A stretch of DNA of 64,000 nucleotides, taken from positions 868,001-932,000 of the forward strand of contig CANTUR010000130.1 in assembly GCA_947683625.1 (NCBI GenBank), read 5' to 3'. The notes under the pieces are model-generated. The model saw only the letters and a program-made list of their open reading frames with translations, was not told the DNA's origin and searched no databases. This document shows positions 12,597 through 26,475 of this stretch, piece by piece. Made by a program: the position numbers and the translations under genes. The number at the start of each line of letters is the position of its first letter. Position 1 is the first letter of the stretch. The DNA is from Mallotus nudiflorus (taxonomy: Eukaryota > Streptophyta > Magnoliopsida > Malpighiales > Euphorbiaceae).

Positions 12597-15500
12597 ATGG
12601 AGATGGAGCAGGCAGCTCTTTTGCTGCGCTACCGTCGCGATCGCCGGAAGCTTTTGGAATTCCTCTTATCTTCTGGTTCGATCAAAGAGCTCCGGACTCC
12701 CGCCGGTCCTATCACTTCCCTCTCTAATCTCGATTTCGATACTCTCAGTACTGATTACATCCTCCACTGCCTAAAATCAGGTAACCAAAACGAAAAATTC
12801 AATTTCTGTCTTTGTATTTAGCAGCTGAGGAAAGCTAACAGCTAGTCGCTGCTCTGTTCGGTTAGCTTTGAATTAATTTAATTGTGCTGTTGTAATTGTG
12901 CATGTGCTGTTTTTCGTTATGTCAGGTGGAGTTATCGATGTCACTGAAGCTAACAAGAAGTATTCACTGGAATCTGCTTATCCTGTCACGGTAAATGAAT
13001 AGAAGAGCTTATTGCAGTTAAACTTGAGCAATTTTGACTTGTAATTTAATTTTGTTATTGTATTTGCAGAGTCATTCACTAGTAAGGGACTCCTATTTTC
13101 TTGTTTCTGATCCAGACAGAGCTGGATCTCCTCCTAGACGTGTGCCACCTCCAATTAGAGTGCGGCAAACCATTAATGCGTCGCAATCCTCGAGACAGAT
13201 GGATTGTTCGTATGATGAGAATTCAACAACATTTGGAAATGACTGTGGTAGTGGATATAATATATCAAAACATTCACCTGTGAGGTATGTGCAAAAGAGT
13301 TCAGAAATTCCTCCGCTGGGTCTACCTAGTCTGAATACAGGTACTAATTGGTAAATTATATTTTCTCATGAAAGTGATGCAAGAGAAGCTCTGCAATTTG
13401 AAAAGAGAAGGCAGTTGTGCAGTTTCTCTTAGAAACTTTACCAAATGTTAAATTCTATTTCTCTTAAGAGCGATAGTCTTTTATCCTTTTGAGTGAATTG
13501 ATACATAACTTCAGGATTTTTGAAGGATTATCTGACGATGATTTGCGGGAATCAGCCTATGAGTTGCTGCTTGCATCTATTTTTCTGTCTGGGGCCTCTA
13601 GGTACTTCTCTACTTTGTGTGTGTCTATTTGTGAGCATGCACTAACGTGTGCACTTATGTGTATGTGTCCATGTGTTGTACTAATGTTGGAAATACTTAT
13701 ACTTGAGTGTGTTTTGAAATTCATACATTTATACTCTCCTTTTGTGTGTGTAACATATATGTTATGAGCATGCTTTCCTTTGTATTTTCTAACTTCTTTC
13801 TTGTTTGATGGGCAATTGGAATGTTTTCTTGCCTCACTTTCTTTCTCATTCTCATCTTTATTCTTTGTGTGTTAGTGTTGAAGGCTATTCAGTTGATGAA
13901 AGAAAGAGAGAAAAGAGTTCCAAATTTTTGTCTGGGTTGAAAAGTAAGAAGGAGAAAATGGTTTCACAATCTCGACCTTTAGGAAAAAATTCAGAGTTCA
14001 TTGACATTGTCCGTGCTCAGATGCAGGCAAGCTACGAGATCTTTGTCTCTCATTTCATCTTTTAAAATGGAGCTACAGTGCAATTTCTATGAACTTTTAA
14101 GCTTGATCAGTGTCTGTTTAGGTCCAGTTCTTTTGCGGTGAACTTGGATCATAATTTTTTTTTGTTAGATACTCAAGGTGTTGTAGACATTGATAAATAA
14201 AGGTAATCTTTAATGGATATGATTTCGTATAATCTGGACAGAATCACCTTAGGCTTTAGTTAAAGAAAAAAATTGTAGAATTTTAGGTTAGATGGGTTGC
14301 CTGATTCAGATGGTGGTCCCTATAGATTAACTATAATTTGAGCCTTAAGGCCATTAATTTTTAGTGCTTCATTCTTAGTTTTGATCATTATGTTTATGTG
14401 GAAGTGTAGGAAAGCATTAGAGAGATTTCTCACTGAATGTCTTTTCAAAGCAGGAAATAACTTTCACTAGTGCTTTCATAAAAGTTTCTATGGTGAACCT
14501 GGCTGTGGTTTTAATGTGCGTTTAACACTCAGTAAAATGGAGTCTCTGTTGCTTACTTCATTGTGCTTTTGAGTGATCAGTTAGATGTTGCTTCAGTCTC
14601 TGAAGTAAATAGTGCTTCTTCAGGAAGAAATAGTCTTCATTAGTTCTTTTATAAAAAAATTTTGCGACATTGTTGGCCTTGGTTTCAATCTGAAGTTATT
14701 ACTCAGTGAAATGGAGCCTCTATTGCTTTACTTGATTGTGCTTTTCTGTAATCAGTTAGTTGTTGGGTCAATCTCTAAATTAAGTAGTGCTTCTTTACTA
14801 GATTTCAGAGGCAAGGGATGCTTGCATCAGGCGAAATTTGATGCAGTTGGCAGCAAGGAAAATGTATGGACAGATTGACCTTACTCATGTTTCATTGGGG
14901 CTTTTGAATGGAATTTTTAAGTCTGATTTTCGTAATGAAAAATCTTATATGCAATGGAAGAATAGACAGGTAACAAGTAACTTTATTTAGTAGTTGTTTG
15001 TCTTTCCTTTTCCACACACAACTAGGCAGGCATATTTATGCATGTATTCAAATATGGTACAATTAGCATTGCTTTACCTCATAGTTGCCACTAATTTTGC
15101 AGTTCTTCTACTTTTAATGTATACAGTAAAGTCATGGTTAACAAAGATAGTACTGACAAACCTATGTGAATGTCTATAATACAGTTGCCGCCATTGTTTG
15201 AATATTGGCCTTATCTCTATAATTATGCAGAAGATGTTCACTTTGAACTGTTGCTATTGCTTCAAAATGTAGTTGTTTGAACTCTGATTTCTGGAGGGGT
15301 GACAGCTCTTCTTTGGTTTAGGATAGACTAATTGTATGCATCATACTGCCCCCTCCGCGTGCTGTAATCTTTCCTTGGGCTTGAACTTAGACTGCTGTAT
15401 TATATATTGAAAAAAGTTTTAAATGGCATTGGCATTCTCATCTTCTTTATCCAACTATAGATAAGGCCCAAGCTTTCTGAATTATGAAGTTGACAACTAG

Positions 15501-18500
15501 ATTTGATATAGATGTTCATATGGACAGTCATTCTGTCTGATTGATTGTATAAGGCTGCTCTGCTAGTTAAATGTCAGATCCAGTTAAGTGGGATTATTAA
15601 ATTCCAACAGTGTCTCAGTGGATGCTCTTTATGTTGTTTGTGTGATTCTCAAACCATGTGCAGAACATATATCGGCGTGATCATTTAATTTTTATATGAA
15701 AAGAAAAAATTTGAGTGTGCTATTTTGTTTTCAATTATTTTTTCAGGCAAATATAATAGAAGAATTTCTTTGTTTTTCTGCTAATGGCATAGCAACTGAA
15801 CATCTAAGCATCAGAGACCATGTTGCAAAGATCAGAGATGAGAAGGTATTGCAATTTTCCATTTACTGAAAATGGGCCTAAAAGTTCCTCATTCTTTACC
15901 TGCTTGGTTTTCTGAATGCTGTAGGAATGGGATACTATAATGTCACCTTCTGAGCGAGTTGCGATTCTAGCTTCTATCAGACAAGTTGCCAAACATATGT
16001 CGTCTTTGCCTGGGCGATTCAGCATTGCTGGTGAAACCTATTATTGGACGGCTAGCTATCACTTAAACATTAGACTTTATGAGAAATTACTTTGCGGTGT
16101 TTTTGATGTTCTTGATGAAGGCCAACTCATAGAGGTATTTTCTTGTCTTAAGTTTAGTTAAGCAGTGTCAAATATGTCACGTTGTTGTGTTATCTCAGAT
16201 GAGCTAAGTTTAGTTACTTGATATTTTGTCAGGAAGCTGATGAGGTCCTATCCCTTATAAAATTAACCTGGCCTGCTTTAGGCATTACTCAGAAATTACA
16301 CAATGCAATATATGGGTGGGTTCTTTTTCAACAGGTATTTCTTATATCCCATTATGCTTAACATTAATAGAAAGGCACTTTTTGGCATTCTGTTTGAGTA
16401 GCTGTCTGCCATTTTAGTTGTTATTTTTAAGTTCATAGCAATTGATCTTGTGAAATCATTTCAGAGTTCTAGATGATAACATATTTGAGCTCTCTCTGCT
16501 CAATGCTATGGCTGTTAATGCTGTCTGATTAAATCTTCATAATGCAAATTAACTTAATGCTTGTGTAGCTTGGCATGATATGGAAGTATGCTTACACCCT
16601 CATTGAAATCTGAAGATGATTTTTTACATTCACTCTAACAAAATACCTTGTTGAAGTTTGTAGAGACAGATGGGGGGTTGCTTTTAGAAAATGCAGCCCT
16701 TGAGTTGCAGAAATTTATATCTGCTGAAGAAGCTGATGGGAAGGAGGAGCAGTATATGAATAGCCTAGTATGTTCAAGGCAATTTGATGATCATGACTTC
16801 AAGTTCAAATTGGTCTCTTCTATTTTCCTTTCAGTAAGCATTTGGTGTGACAGTGCATTGCAAGATTATCATCTGCATTTCAGTCAGGTAATTTGCTAAT
16901 CTTTAGTGCTATTGTTTTATAATATTCCACTGTTCTGCCACAAGTGATTGCCAAAATATTTAGATCCAACTAGTTTTTTTTAGCTGATTTTTTGCTTTGT
17001 AATTTTAATTCTTGTTCCACACAGGTCATTGTATAATAGGTCGAAGGAATATGCATATACACACATATGATTTTTATATATATTTGAATACTGCCCAAGT
17101 CAGAAATGAACAACTCTTTTAGTTGATTGTCAAAAATTTCTTTCCCCAGTTTTTGTTGATATTTTTAATTCAGTTTCATGGTAGCATTAAGTTCATATGC
17201 AAATAAAATTAATCCCTCTATGTTTTCGACTGGTTTGATGCATATATGAAGTAGGATTTTTGCACAAGGATGAGGTAGTCAGAGAGTGGGAGTGCAGGAG
17301 TGAACATGCAAGTTTCACTTCTTATGTTGTTGTGTGCTTGGAACTTCCTTCTGTGACTTGTAAATTGCACACACAAAGACTAAGAGAGTTTATTTTCTGG
17401 ATTGATGCATAAGCTTGAGCATTCAGCTCATGATTATTAATTTCTTATGATTTTTTTACCATTATGACTTATAAAATGTGGTCAGATTTTCTTTCTGTTT
17501 TTTCCCCTTTCAGAAACCATCTTGTTTCAGAACATTGATGACTGTGGTGTCAGCAGTTGGAGTTCCCACTTCTGATGTTCATGGTAAAATTAAGGTAATA
17601 TCTTGCTGCAATCTGTAAAATTTATGCATATATGGTGGTCATCCAGTTTATTAAATGAAAGTTGATGTGGAATTTAATAAATAGAAGTTATTATTTCCTG
17701 GTGTTTACACATACTAATTGCTTCTTAATAAATTTATGCAAGTCCTTTCTCAGGCTTGCTAGGAGACTGATGATTTCAAACATAGTTATTGACCAGCATG
17801 CTTTTGTTACTGATATGTGACTAGTGATAAGAGGAAAGAGTATGGTCTATGCATTGAGTTTGTGTTGCATCTGAGCTACTTTGTTGTTCGCAAGGAGATA
17901 GCAGCTTATTATCTTCAGCAAGTTTTAAATTACCTGGCAATAACATTGGCCATCTTTCTAACTTAATTTGGAAAAATTTAGAATGTAAGTATTACAAAGG
18001 TTCTGATGCATTTTCATAGAAGTTAGGAATTCTGTTTGGTCGCTCTCTTATTTGGTTCCATTTAAGCTGTAACACCATTTTCATGGCTTTACTCACTTTG
18101 GGAGTTACTCAAGTTTAATCCCCTTTATTCCATGGAAGTCTCATTTGTCTCCTATCAATCTTATGGGTACAATTCTATTACAGATAATGTTCTGAATGTT
18201 TGATTTTTGTTTATGTGTCTTTCGTATGTTCAAATGATTCCTTCAAAAGGGACATTGCTCCCTAATGCTCATGCCTCTATCCTTTAAACTGATAGCAGGC
18301 ATGAGATTTGGGAAAAAGCAGACAAGCAAGTCTTTACAGTTGGTAAAACAATGCCAAGCTGAAGCATTCTCTTTCAGAACTTTAATCAAATCATGGGAAG
18401 ATATACTGTTGAGTCCCTGTTTTCATTCTTTTAGGCAATTGCATTTGGTATTCAACTATGGGCTGAGTATAGTCTGTTGGTATTGTACAGAATGAAAAAT

Positions 18501-21500
18501 TATTATAGCTATCCTAAATTCTGTCTTATGTGAAGAATATTGTCTTGTGTATGCAGTTAACAAAATTGAGTGCTTCAGATGATAACATTTCTAGCAAGCT
18601 TAATTTTTATGTCAAGAAATCTACTGAAGCTGCATATGTGCAGGCGAGTCTCATTTATGATTCCTTGTGTTATATTTTCTTAGGTCACATTCTTACATTG
18701 GTCTATTGTGTTCTCTCAGGTGGCCAAAGAAGTTGTTAGGTGTAATTGAGCTTATGTTGGTAATTTTTTTTAATTCCCTTATTGAAAGTAGTGATATGTA
18801 TGATGTTAGGTTGCAAATGAAGTAGTTCTTGAAGCTAAAGTACAAAGGATGCATCCATTGGCCATGCTTGCCAAGGAACTAAAGTTGATTGCTGAAAGAG
18901 AATTTAGTATCTTTTGGCCAGTGTTACGTCAATGGTGTCCTGAGTCCCTAATGGTGTTCGTTGTCCTGTTGCACCAATCCTATGGGGAAAGACTGGTTTG
19001 TTTCTGTACATAGTGTTGTTATAATTATCTCATTCTAGTTGCAGCTGGCATAAATTTATTCTAAATCAATTGTCACATGTTGTCAAAATGCAGAAGCCTT
19101 TCCTTAAGGAAGTGTCATCTCTTTCAGAAGATGTTAGGTCAGTTCTTCCTGCTGCTAAAGTGTTGGATGATTACTTGACTCAGCTACATACTACTGCTTT
19201 GGAAGCAAATTCATCACTTCACTCTTGCAATCAAACTTTTGAACATTATCAGGTCATAGAATCTGTTTCAAGTTACAAATTTTTGAAGGATACCAATTAT
19301 AGTGGTTTTCACATTACCTTGATTGGCTGTCATTAATTGGTCATACTGATGTATGACAGGTTTATAAATCAAATCTGCTTGCTGATAGTTGATGGCTTTT
19401 CTTCTTGTTCATTATTTTTGGTCATTGCCTTTGTTTTATTTTTGTTACGTGGAGAAGATAATATATCACTCTTTTCCAGTAATTGGCTACTTTATGTTGG
19501 AGAATATACCCCACCTTGGAAAAGTATAAAGAAATAGATTGACTTATAAGTGGTGTAGATTGGACCTTAATAGAAGTCTATTGGTTTTGTGCTAGATGGG
19601 CTCAAACCCCATTTATAAGTCCATATGTAGGCTCATGTTTAAGACCTAGAGTTGGGTGCTAGTTCAGGCCTTTGTGTTAAAGGGGTTCAATCCCATTTAT
19701 AAGTTCACATGTACGTGTGAATCAACACTCTTGAGATCCGTGGACCCAATTACACTTGAGGGGGTGGTGTGGATTGGATCTTAATACAAATCAAGTCAAT
19801 TGGTTTTGTGTTAAATGGTCCGTGGGCCCAAATACACTTGAGGGGTTAGTATAGATTGGATCTTAACACAAGTCAATTTGTTTTGGTTTAAATGGGCTCA
19901 ACCTCATTTATAAGTCTACATGTGTGTGTGATCAACACTCTCGAGGTTCATGGATTCTTAAAAGTAAATATAAAAATTTGATAGTTCAAGTGCATCTTTT
20001 TATTTGGTTAGAATTGTAATGTGAAGCTTTCTGTGTTTTATTGTTTTTGGGATGTCATTTCACAACTTTATCTGTTCAATTCTGTCAGATTGGAGAAGTT
20101 TCTACGCCACTCATTCTTGATTGGGTGATATCCCAGCATGCTCATATCTTGGAGTGGACTAGACGTGCTTTTGATATTGAGGTCAGTCCAAACTGAATGT
20201 AGTGACATTATAAAATGTTAGTATCCTTTCGAGTACGTTAAAGTGCATGAGTTTAAAAAAAAGGAGAGTGGAAAATAAAAAGAAAGGAGAGAATATCATG
20301 TGGTACTGAGGTTTCTGCAAATTGTTGTCAGTGCAAGCATGATATATATTTTGATTGAATGAAAGATAACTGCAATTGCTTATGGAAGTAATGCAAAACG
20401 CCTATCATTTATGCTTGATACCCTGATGCTGGCTTGTCTGAGATGATTCAAAGTATTGCCTGCAGCATACTTTGCCTTGCCAAGTTTTGTATGTGCATGG
20501 GCAAGGATAAGTTTATTTAACTCTTTTCTCTCCCTTCTGTACGCACAATGTGAATGGACCTGAATTTTGATTTCGAAGAAGAGCAATTCAACCTACCTTG
20601 AACTTTGGCTCATGCAGGAATGGGAGCCTTTATCATTTCATCAACGCCAGGCAGCATCTATAGTTGAGGTTTTCAGGATTATAGAGGAGGTACACAAAAA
20701 TTTAAAAAAGTTCATTTTTCTTAGAAATTTTTCTTTATATTAGCATTTTAAATAATTAGGTAATTAAGATGGAGGCCATTTTTCAAAAACACTGCAGTTT
20801 GCTGGTATGCCTCTATTTCAACTTAGAAATTATGTTTCATGATCTGAAGATTTTGTGTTTCATACAAAAGATGTGAACATATTGGCCGAAAAGAATAATT
20901 TTCATACTCTGAATGTGTCCTTGCACATCCACTAATGTTCTCGCTTACAAGTTTCTCTGTAAATTCTTCATGTACTTATTTTTTTGTATTTATATTTATG
21001 CTATTGTGCAGCTTGAATTCTTTTTTTGTTGATATTCCCTGGTATATTGCATTTAACTTGCAGACAGTGGATCAGTTCTTTGGCTTGAATCTCCCTATGG
21101 ATATCACCCATCTACAAGCTTTATTATCGATAATTTTTCACAGCCTGGATGCTTATCTGCTGAAAATGCTCAGCCAGTTAGGTAACAATATTTTAATTGT
21201 GCGTGTATATCACATGCTGCTTGTATATTTCTTCCTTTTTTCTTTTTGTGGGTTTTGCTTGAGAAACCTAAATTTTTTGTTCAGTGAATGAAATCCTAAT
21301 ATTCTTTAAATTTTTGTTTCTCTACCTTTGATTTTTGCTTGTGCCATCTTGGAGTAGAGGCCTCTGTACTCCTTCCTTGAAAATTCTTTGGTAGCTTTTA
21401 CTATTTCATTCTCTAGAGTTGGTCTTTTGAAGCATAATGATATCTCCAAAAGCAACTATTGTTTTTCTTAATGCATAAACTAACATTGCCAAACTTAAGG

Positions 21501-24500
21501 TTTCATGCAGCTAAAAGGCTAAAACTAGTTAGAGACAATTCTTTTGCCCTGTAGAAATATCCAATTAGGTGAGCAAGATGTTAAATGTCAAAGTTTGACA
21601 CACTTTTTAGGATTTCTTGCACTGACTTTGATTACATTTTTCTTTATGTTTGGGGTGATCAGCGACAGCTTACTGGGGCTGGCCAGATTAAGAATTGTTC
21701 CATTGGCATGGATTATGTGGTTGATCGGAGCTGATCATCTGTCATGTGATGCTTTAGAGTTGATACATTCTAAGATAGGGAAATAAATACTGTACAAACA
21801 AGTTGATTGAATATGGGTAGCACAAGGTTAGCTTGGTGCTGTATTTGGTGCTAGTTGATGAATTTTTATTGTTGGTTATACCAAGCGTTCCAGTTATATT
21901 GCTGTGATTTGATGAGACCTCTAGATTTCCAGTTGGGTTGGATAATTGCATGGCTGCTCCTGGTATGGAGTGACATCTGATATTTTTTTTATTTTTGATA
22001 ATCTTTGTGGGTAATTTTCCTAGGTTGTCACTTATCTCAGTTGTAAAAAATTGGTATCTGATTATTTGCTTAACATGTAATACTAGGTGTCCAGATTCAT
22101 CTACTCTTTTTTTTTTCTTGGAATTTTCTTTCATGTAACTGGAAAGAAAATTCTTGGATATACCAATGTTTCATTGCTTTTCTGCTGCAAGTGTCTTCTT
22201 TATTTGTCTTTTGTGTGCGTTTGTGTATAGTGGGGTGCAGGGATTCTTGGATCTCCGCTCATAATAATGCAGAACTTTTCTTATTTCCAAACTTTTTCTG
22301 TGTACATTGTGTAGCTTCTGTCTCCTTGCTAAGGCAAGGCTTTCAAATATCCCGAGTTGTGATCCCAATCCCTATTTTACTTCTGTTGTAATTTCTGTAA
22401 TGCTGCAGTCAATAAGAATTACCTCTATCCATCTGCTCCTCCTTTAACTCGTTATACGGAGACTGCCATTCCAGTAATTAAGAAAAGGCTCCTGGAGTGT
22501 GCACCGCCGGATGACAATGTGAAGTATAAGCTGAATGAATTGACACTACCAAGACTTTGCATCAGGTTGAACACTCTTCAAGTAAGTGTTTTTTGACTTA
22601 TTAATGTTGTTCAAAAATAGAAATCTTAAATTAGGGTTGAGAATACCAATGCTATGCTTGAGGTTAAAATACTCTCCAAAGGAGTTCTTTTAACTTTTCA
22701 ATTTGGTTAAACTTATAAATCCTGTGATTGCTTTGCCTACTTAATTTTAAGTGAAATCTATACTTTTTTTTTCTCTTACTTTTTCTTTTCTCATGCAAAA
22801 AGGATGGGATAGAAAAGATTAAGGCTATGTTGAGGCATACTTTTGAGGTGAGGAGTAAATCAGCCAAGAAATTATGTTTCAGAAGCTTTAGGACAATAAG
22901 CATAATGTGAAACTGTGAAGAAATTTGGAAAACATAATCAGGAATTAAATTAGATGTTGAAATAGGTCGTGAAGGTAAATTGAAATACTCCATAACAGTA
23001 AGTGAGAACATCACTGATATGGTAAAGCAAATGTGAAATGAAATTTTAGAAGAGGTTCTTTCATCTTATATTTGCATGTCTACTGATTTTCATTTAAATT
23101 CTTAATTTTGTTATCTATGAAATTCCTAGTCATGTAAATTGTAATTTTTTTTTTGCTATTACTAGAAATTTGGCATTACACGTGAATGCTTTGGTTCATT
23201 ACTTGAGTTCAGTTGTCTTTATCATTTTCCACCATGCAGTATATTCAGAAGCAAATTGGTGTACTAGAAGATGGAATTAGAAAATCTTGGGCGCTGGTCA
23301 AGCCATTTCATAGCCAAGGATGCGGTAAGCTTTGTTGATGAACTTGAGACCCTGGATATTTATTGGAAATAGAAACTGAATATTAGTAATGGGATAATCT
23401 TCTTGTAAATTGTTGTATAAGCGTGTTTCTACATATATATGTATGCATTTAAGTCTAAATATTGATATTTGCTTATGAATAATATTCATTTAATCAAGCA
23501 AAAGATGAACCCCTTGAAGAGGATAGTTTGCTAACACATGGTGAAGCTATTGATGCACTATTTGCAACCACTTTTAGCATCATCAAGGATACTGCAACAG
23601 GTGCCATTGACAAAATTTGTGCCTTCACTGGTAAGCTTATTTACTGCATAATTCTTATCAAATATAGGCAATAGATATACATGCACAGCTAGTTAATACT
23701 AGCATGACAAAGATGATCTTAGTCAATGCAGAGAAAAGTTCTTCAATATTGGCAGACTGACAATTTGTGTCTATGGTAGATGTGGCATGCTCTATATATA
23801 CTTAAGGTGCATAATTATTAAAGCTAGAGATTCTTAAAGATCTCCTGAGTTTATTCGTTCATTTCACTGATTTTGCTTTTCTTCTCCCCTGTATCCTAAT
23901 TATCCATTTTTTTTTAATTTTTAAAGCTATGGATTCTCTGAGATCATATCATAAATGAACCTCTGTTGTTCCTTTTTTCTGGTACTAAAATAGTTTATAA
24001 TGTTCTTTCTTTCTAAAAAAAAAAAAAAAGTGCAGCTTTCTAGGGCTAAATGTAGTGCTATCAAATAATCTGAAGTGTCCCACACAATATTTTCTCCTTG
24101 TTACATCCACGCCTTATAAATATATGGCATTTGATACACACAGAGAAGTGACCTTTTTTTTTTTTTTGTTGAAATGTAACCTGTAGGAGCAAGGGTTGTG
24201 TTTTGGGATCTGAGAGACAAATTCTTGTTTCATTTATATCGTGGCAATGTTGAAAATTCTCGTTTGGAACAGTTTTTACCTCATATTGATTCTGTAAGTC
24301 CTTGAAGTTTGCACACATTTAAGTTTTCTGTTTCATGTTGATGGTGTATGAATATTAGAGTGCACCATCCATCTTATGTGTGCATGAGCTTGTGTCAATG
24401 AAACTCTTACTATACTTTTGTGATAAAGTTTGTGAAGTGGCACTAATATAGGTCCTCGATCTCATATGTGGATTGATTGATGATACTCTCAGAGACCTTT

Positions 24501-26475
24501 TGGTGTTGAGCATCTTTCGAGCATCACTGGTATGCTCAAATCTCATTGTCCAATACATTGAGAGTCTTGAGACACCTTTGTAACTGATCTTGTATGCTTT
24601 CATATTCTAGGAGGCCTATGTCTGGGTACTATTGGATGGAGGGCCTTCTCGTGCATTTTCTGATTCAGATGTTACTTTGATGGAAGATGACTTTAATATC
24701 TTGAAGGTTCTTTTTCTCTCTCTTTATGTATTTTAATAAAAATTTATGTAATCTTTTATTAGGGTAGAATTTTATAAGAACATCTCATGGTCTTATTTGA
24801 ATGGTGCCTTCATGCCAAACTTGTAATCTACTGTTCGCAAGCTAAATGTAGTCACTTTCCATGCCATTTTCTGGTATGTGAACCTTACTGATGGCAGAAC
24901 TTTCAACTTAGGATTTCCAACTCTGGAAATTGGTATATTTTGAAATAAATAAGAAGGGATTCTAATATCAATGGGGCTTCCGATAGCTAGGGCCTGATGC
25001 GTACTGGTGCTCAATTCCCATAGAAATTATCTCAATTCTTTTTGGCATGAACGCCTCCAGTGCATGAAAATCTGATAACTCTATGTTTATGAATTTGGAT
25101 TGTCTTGCTTAATAAAATGGTACTTCCTGTCCCTTGTTTTATTATATAACAAGTTATATTTTGATTGACAAGCACAAACATTATTCTACTAAAGTAAAGA
25201 ATCAATATTTTGCTATCATCTTTTTAGGATTTCTATATAGCTGATGGAGAGGGCCTTCCTCGTTCATTGGTTGAGCAAGAAGCAAAATTTACTCAACAGA
25301 TACTTGGCATATTTTCCCTTCAGGTTTATGAAACTCATAACGACGATTTTTTTTTTTTTCGAAGTCAACGCTTGTAAGTTGAACTGGCAATCTGACAATT
25401 CCTCTTTTGGCAGACTGAAACAATTATTAGAATGTTGATGAATGCAAGTGAACATATCTCAGTAGGATCAGATTCAGATAAACATGGTCGGCGATTAGAG
25501 GATGCAGACACATTAGTACGAGTTTTGTGCCACAAGAAAGACAGAGAGGCTTCAAAGTTCCTAAAAAAGCAATATCAGCTTCCCATGTCTTCAGGTGATA
25601 TTACCATTTATCTGTGATTTTATTAGGCATAAGGTTAATTGCCAATGCTTTCTGTGTCTGCTATTTCCACTTCTTCAAGGTTTTGAGAACCTCGATCATA
25701 TGCTCGTGTGATGATGTCATGTATGCATATATAATTTTGGTGTATGAACGTATAGAACATATTCTATGTAAAGGGTATTGGGTGGATTCCTCTATCTTTT
25801 GGCCATTAAAATTACCTTTTTTATTCTCCCTTAACACAATAACGTAAAAATAAGTGGAAAGTTGTGAATCTGCTTGGTGAATAGAATCCTGATTTGGCCC
25901 ATTGTTAATGGCGATTTTTGTAGTCCTGGCATCATCTTTTTGAATTTGGGAATGTAATTCCTAGCTTTTTACAAGTGAGGCTAGGAAAAAAATGGAGGTT
26001 GGGCCAGGTAGAAAAATGCAGCTCACTTGCTGTGATGGAGAGGTCCAGTTCTTGGTTAACAAACCAAATAATGAATTAATTGTCTTGAGTTTTCTTGTCC
26101 TTTATCATTAATAATTAATATAATAATCATGTTTTAGTTCTGAACATACTGACTGTAATGCTAGAATCTTAGTGTGCTTGATTTTGTACTATAGAATCTT
26201 GTCCCAAACCAGAAAATGCATGGATCATGCTTAACAGTTAACAGTCTATTTTCCTCTGCTACAGCTACATTTAATCTTTTGATATAAATTTTTTTTCCGT
26301 GGCAGAGTATGATGACACTTCAGAGGGGGACTCAACTTTGAAATCTCCTCTTATATCTGATTTTCTTAAACGAAGTTACTCGACTGATTGGACCAAACAT
26401 GGACAGAGCAGTTTCAAATCAATAAAGAAGAAACTTCAAGAGGCAACTTCCGAAATTAGGAATGTGGGGCGGTAA
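12597..26475 (+). CDS. MUN-domain/DUF810 protein of the PATROL1 superfamily (At4g11670-like)
   Basis: Twenty-six exons read by homology and splice consensus: 12597-12780, 12926-12990, 13070-13350, 13515-13601, 13876-14026, 14802-14969, 15747-15845, 15925-16134, 16233-16334, 16657-16887, 17514-17594, 18557-18643, 18810-18995, 19094-19252, 20089-20181, 20618-20689, 21064-21181, 22409-22581, 23240-23324, 23499-23630, 24187-24293, 24452-24529, 24611-24706, 25228-25323, 25414-25594, 26306-26475. They sum to 3492 nt (1163 residues plus stop) with every junction in frame. Start motif: MEMEQAALLLRYRRDRRKLL. Plant DUF810 signatures: GLSDDDLRESAYELLLASIF (exon 4), SEARDACIRRNLMQLAARKM (exon 6), SPSERVAILASIRQVAKHM (exon 8), VANEVVLEAKVQRMHPLAML (exon 13), and a basic C-terminus ending EIRNVGR. 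PATROL1 relatives are Munc13-like tethering factors in trafficking to the plasma membrane; the role of this subgroup is inferred. Introns 5 and 12 appear to use GC donors. The least certain boundary is the exon 3/4 junction, where 13340 is an alternative donor but breaks the frame. Confidence 0.93.
14450..14801. repeat. Tandem duplication of about 175 bp inside intron 5 of the MUN gene
   Basis: Two diverged copies, about 14450-14624 and 14625-14801. Shared blocks: aaat(a)act/gtcttcattagt, ctcagt(a/g)aaatggag, cttacttcattgtgcttttg/ctttacttgattgtgctttt, atcagttag and agtagtgcttctt. The second copy ends at the acceptor used for exon 6. The first ends in a similar gtgcttcttcagg, which could be a cryptic acceptor. 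Confidence 0.75.
19540..19955. repeat. Degenerate tandem repeat in intron 14 of the MUN gene
   Basis: About three diverged copies of a unit containing gtgta/ggattgga(c/t)cttaa, tattggttttgtg(c/t)ta, atgggctcaa, catttataagt and cacttgaggggt. The unit length varies because internal blocks are missing from the middle copy. Probably a fragment of a dispersed repeat that amplified locally. Confidence 0.7.

Noticed and set aside
13041..13767. Donor at 13340 (cag|gtacta) for exon 3 of the MUN gene
   Set aside because: It throws exon 4 out of frame; the donor after 13350 keeps GLSDDDLRE in frame.
22664..23014. 116-codon minus-strand frame in intron 18 of the MUN gene
   Set aside because: Low-complexity and within an intron with no homology signal.
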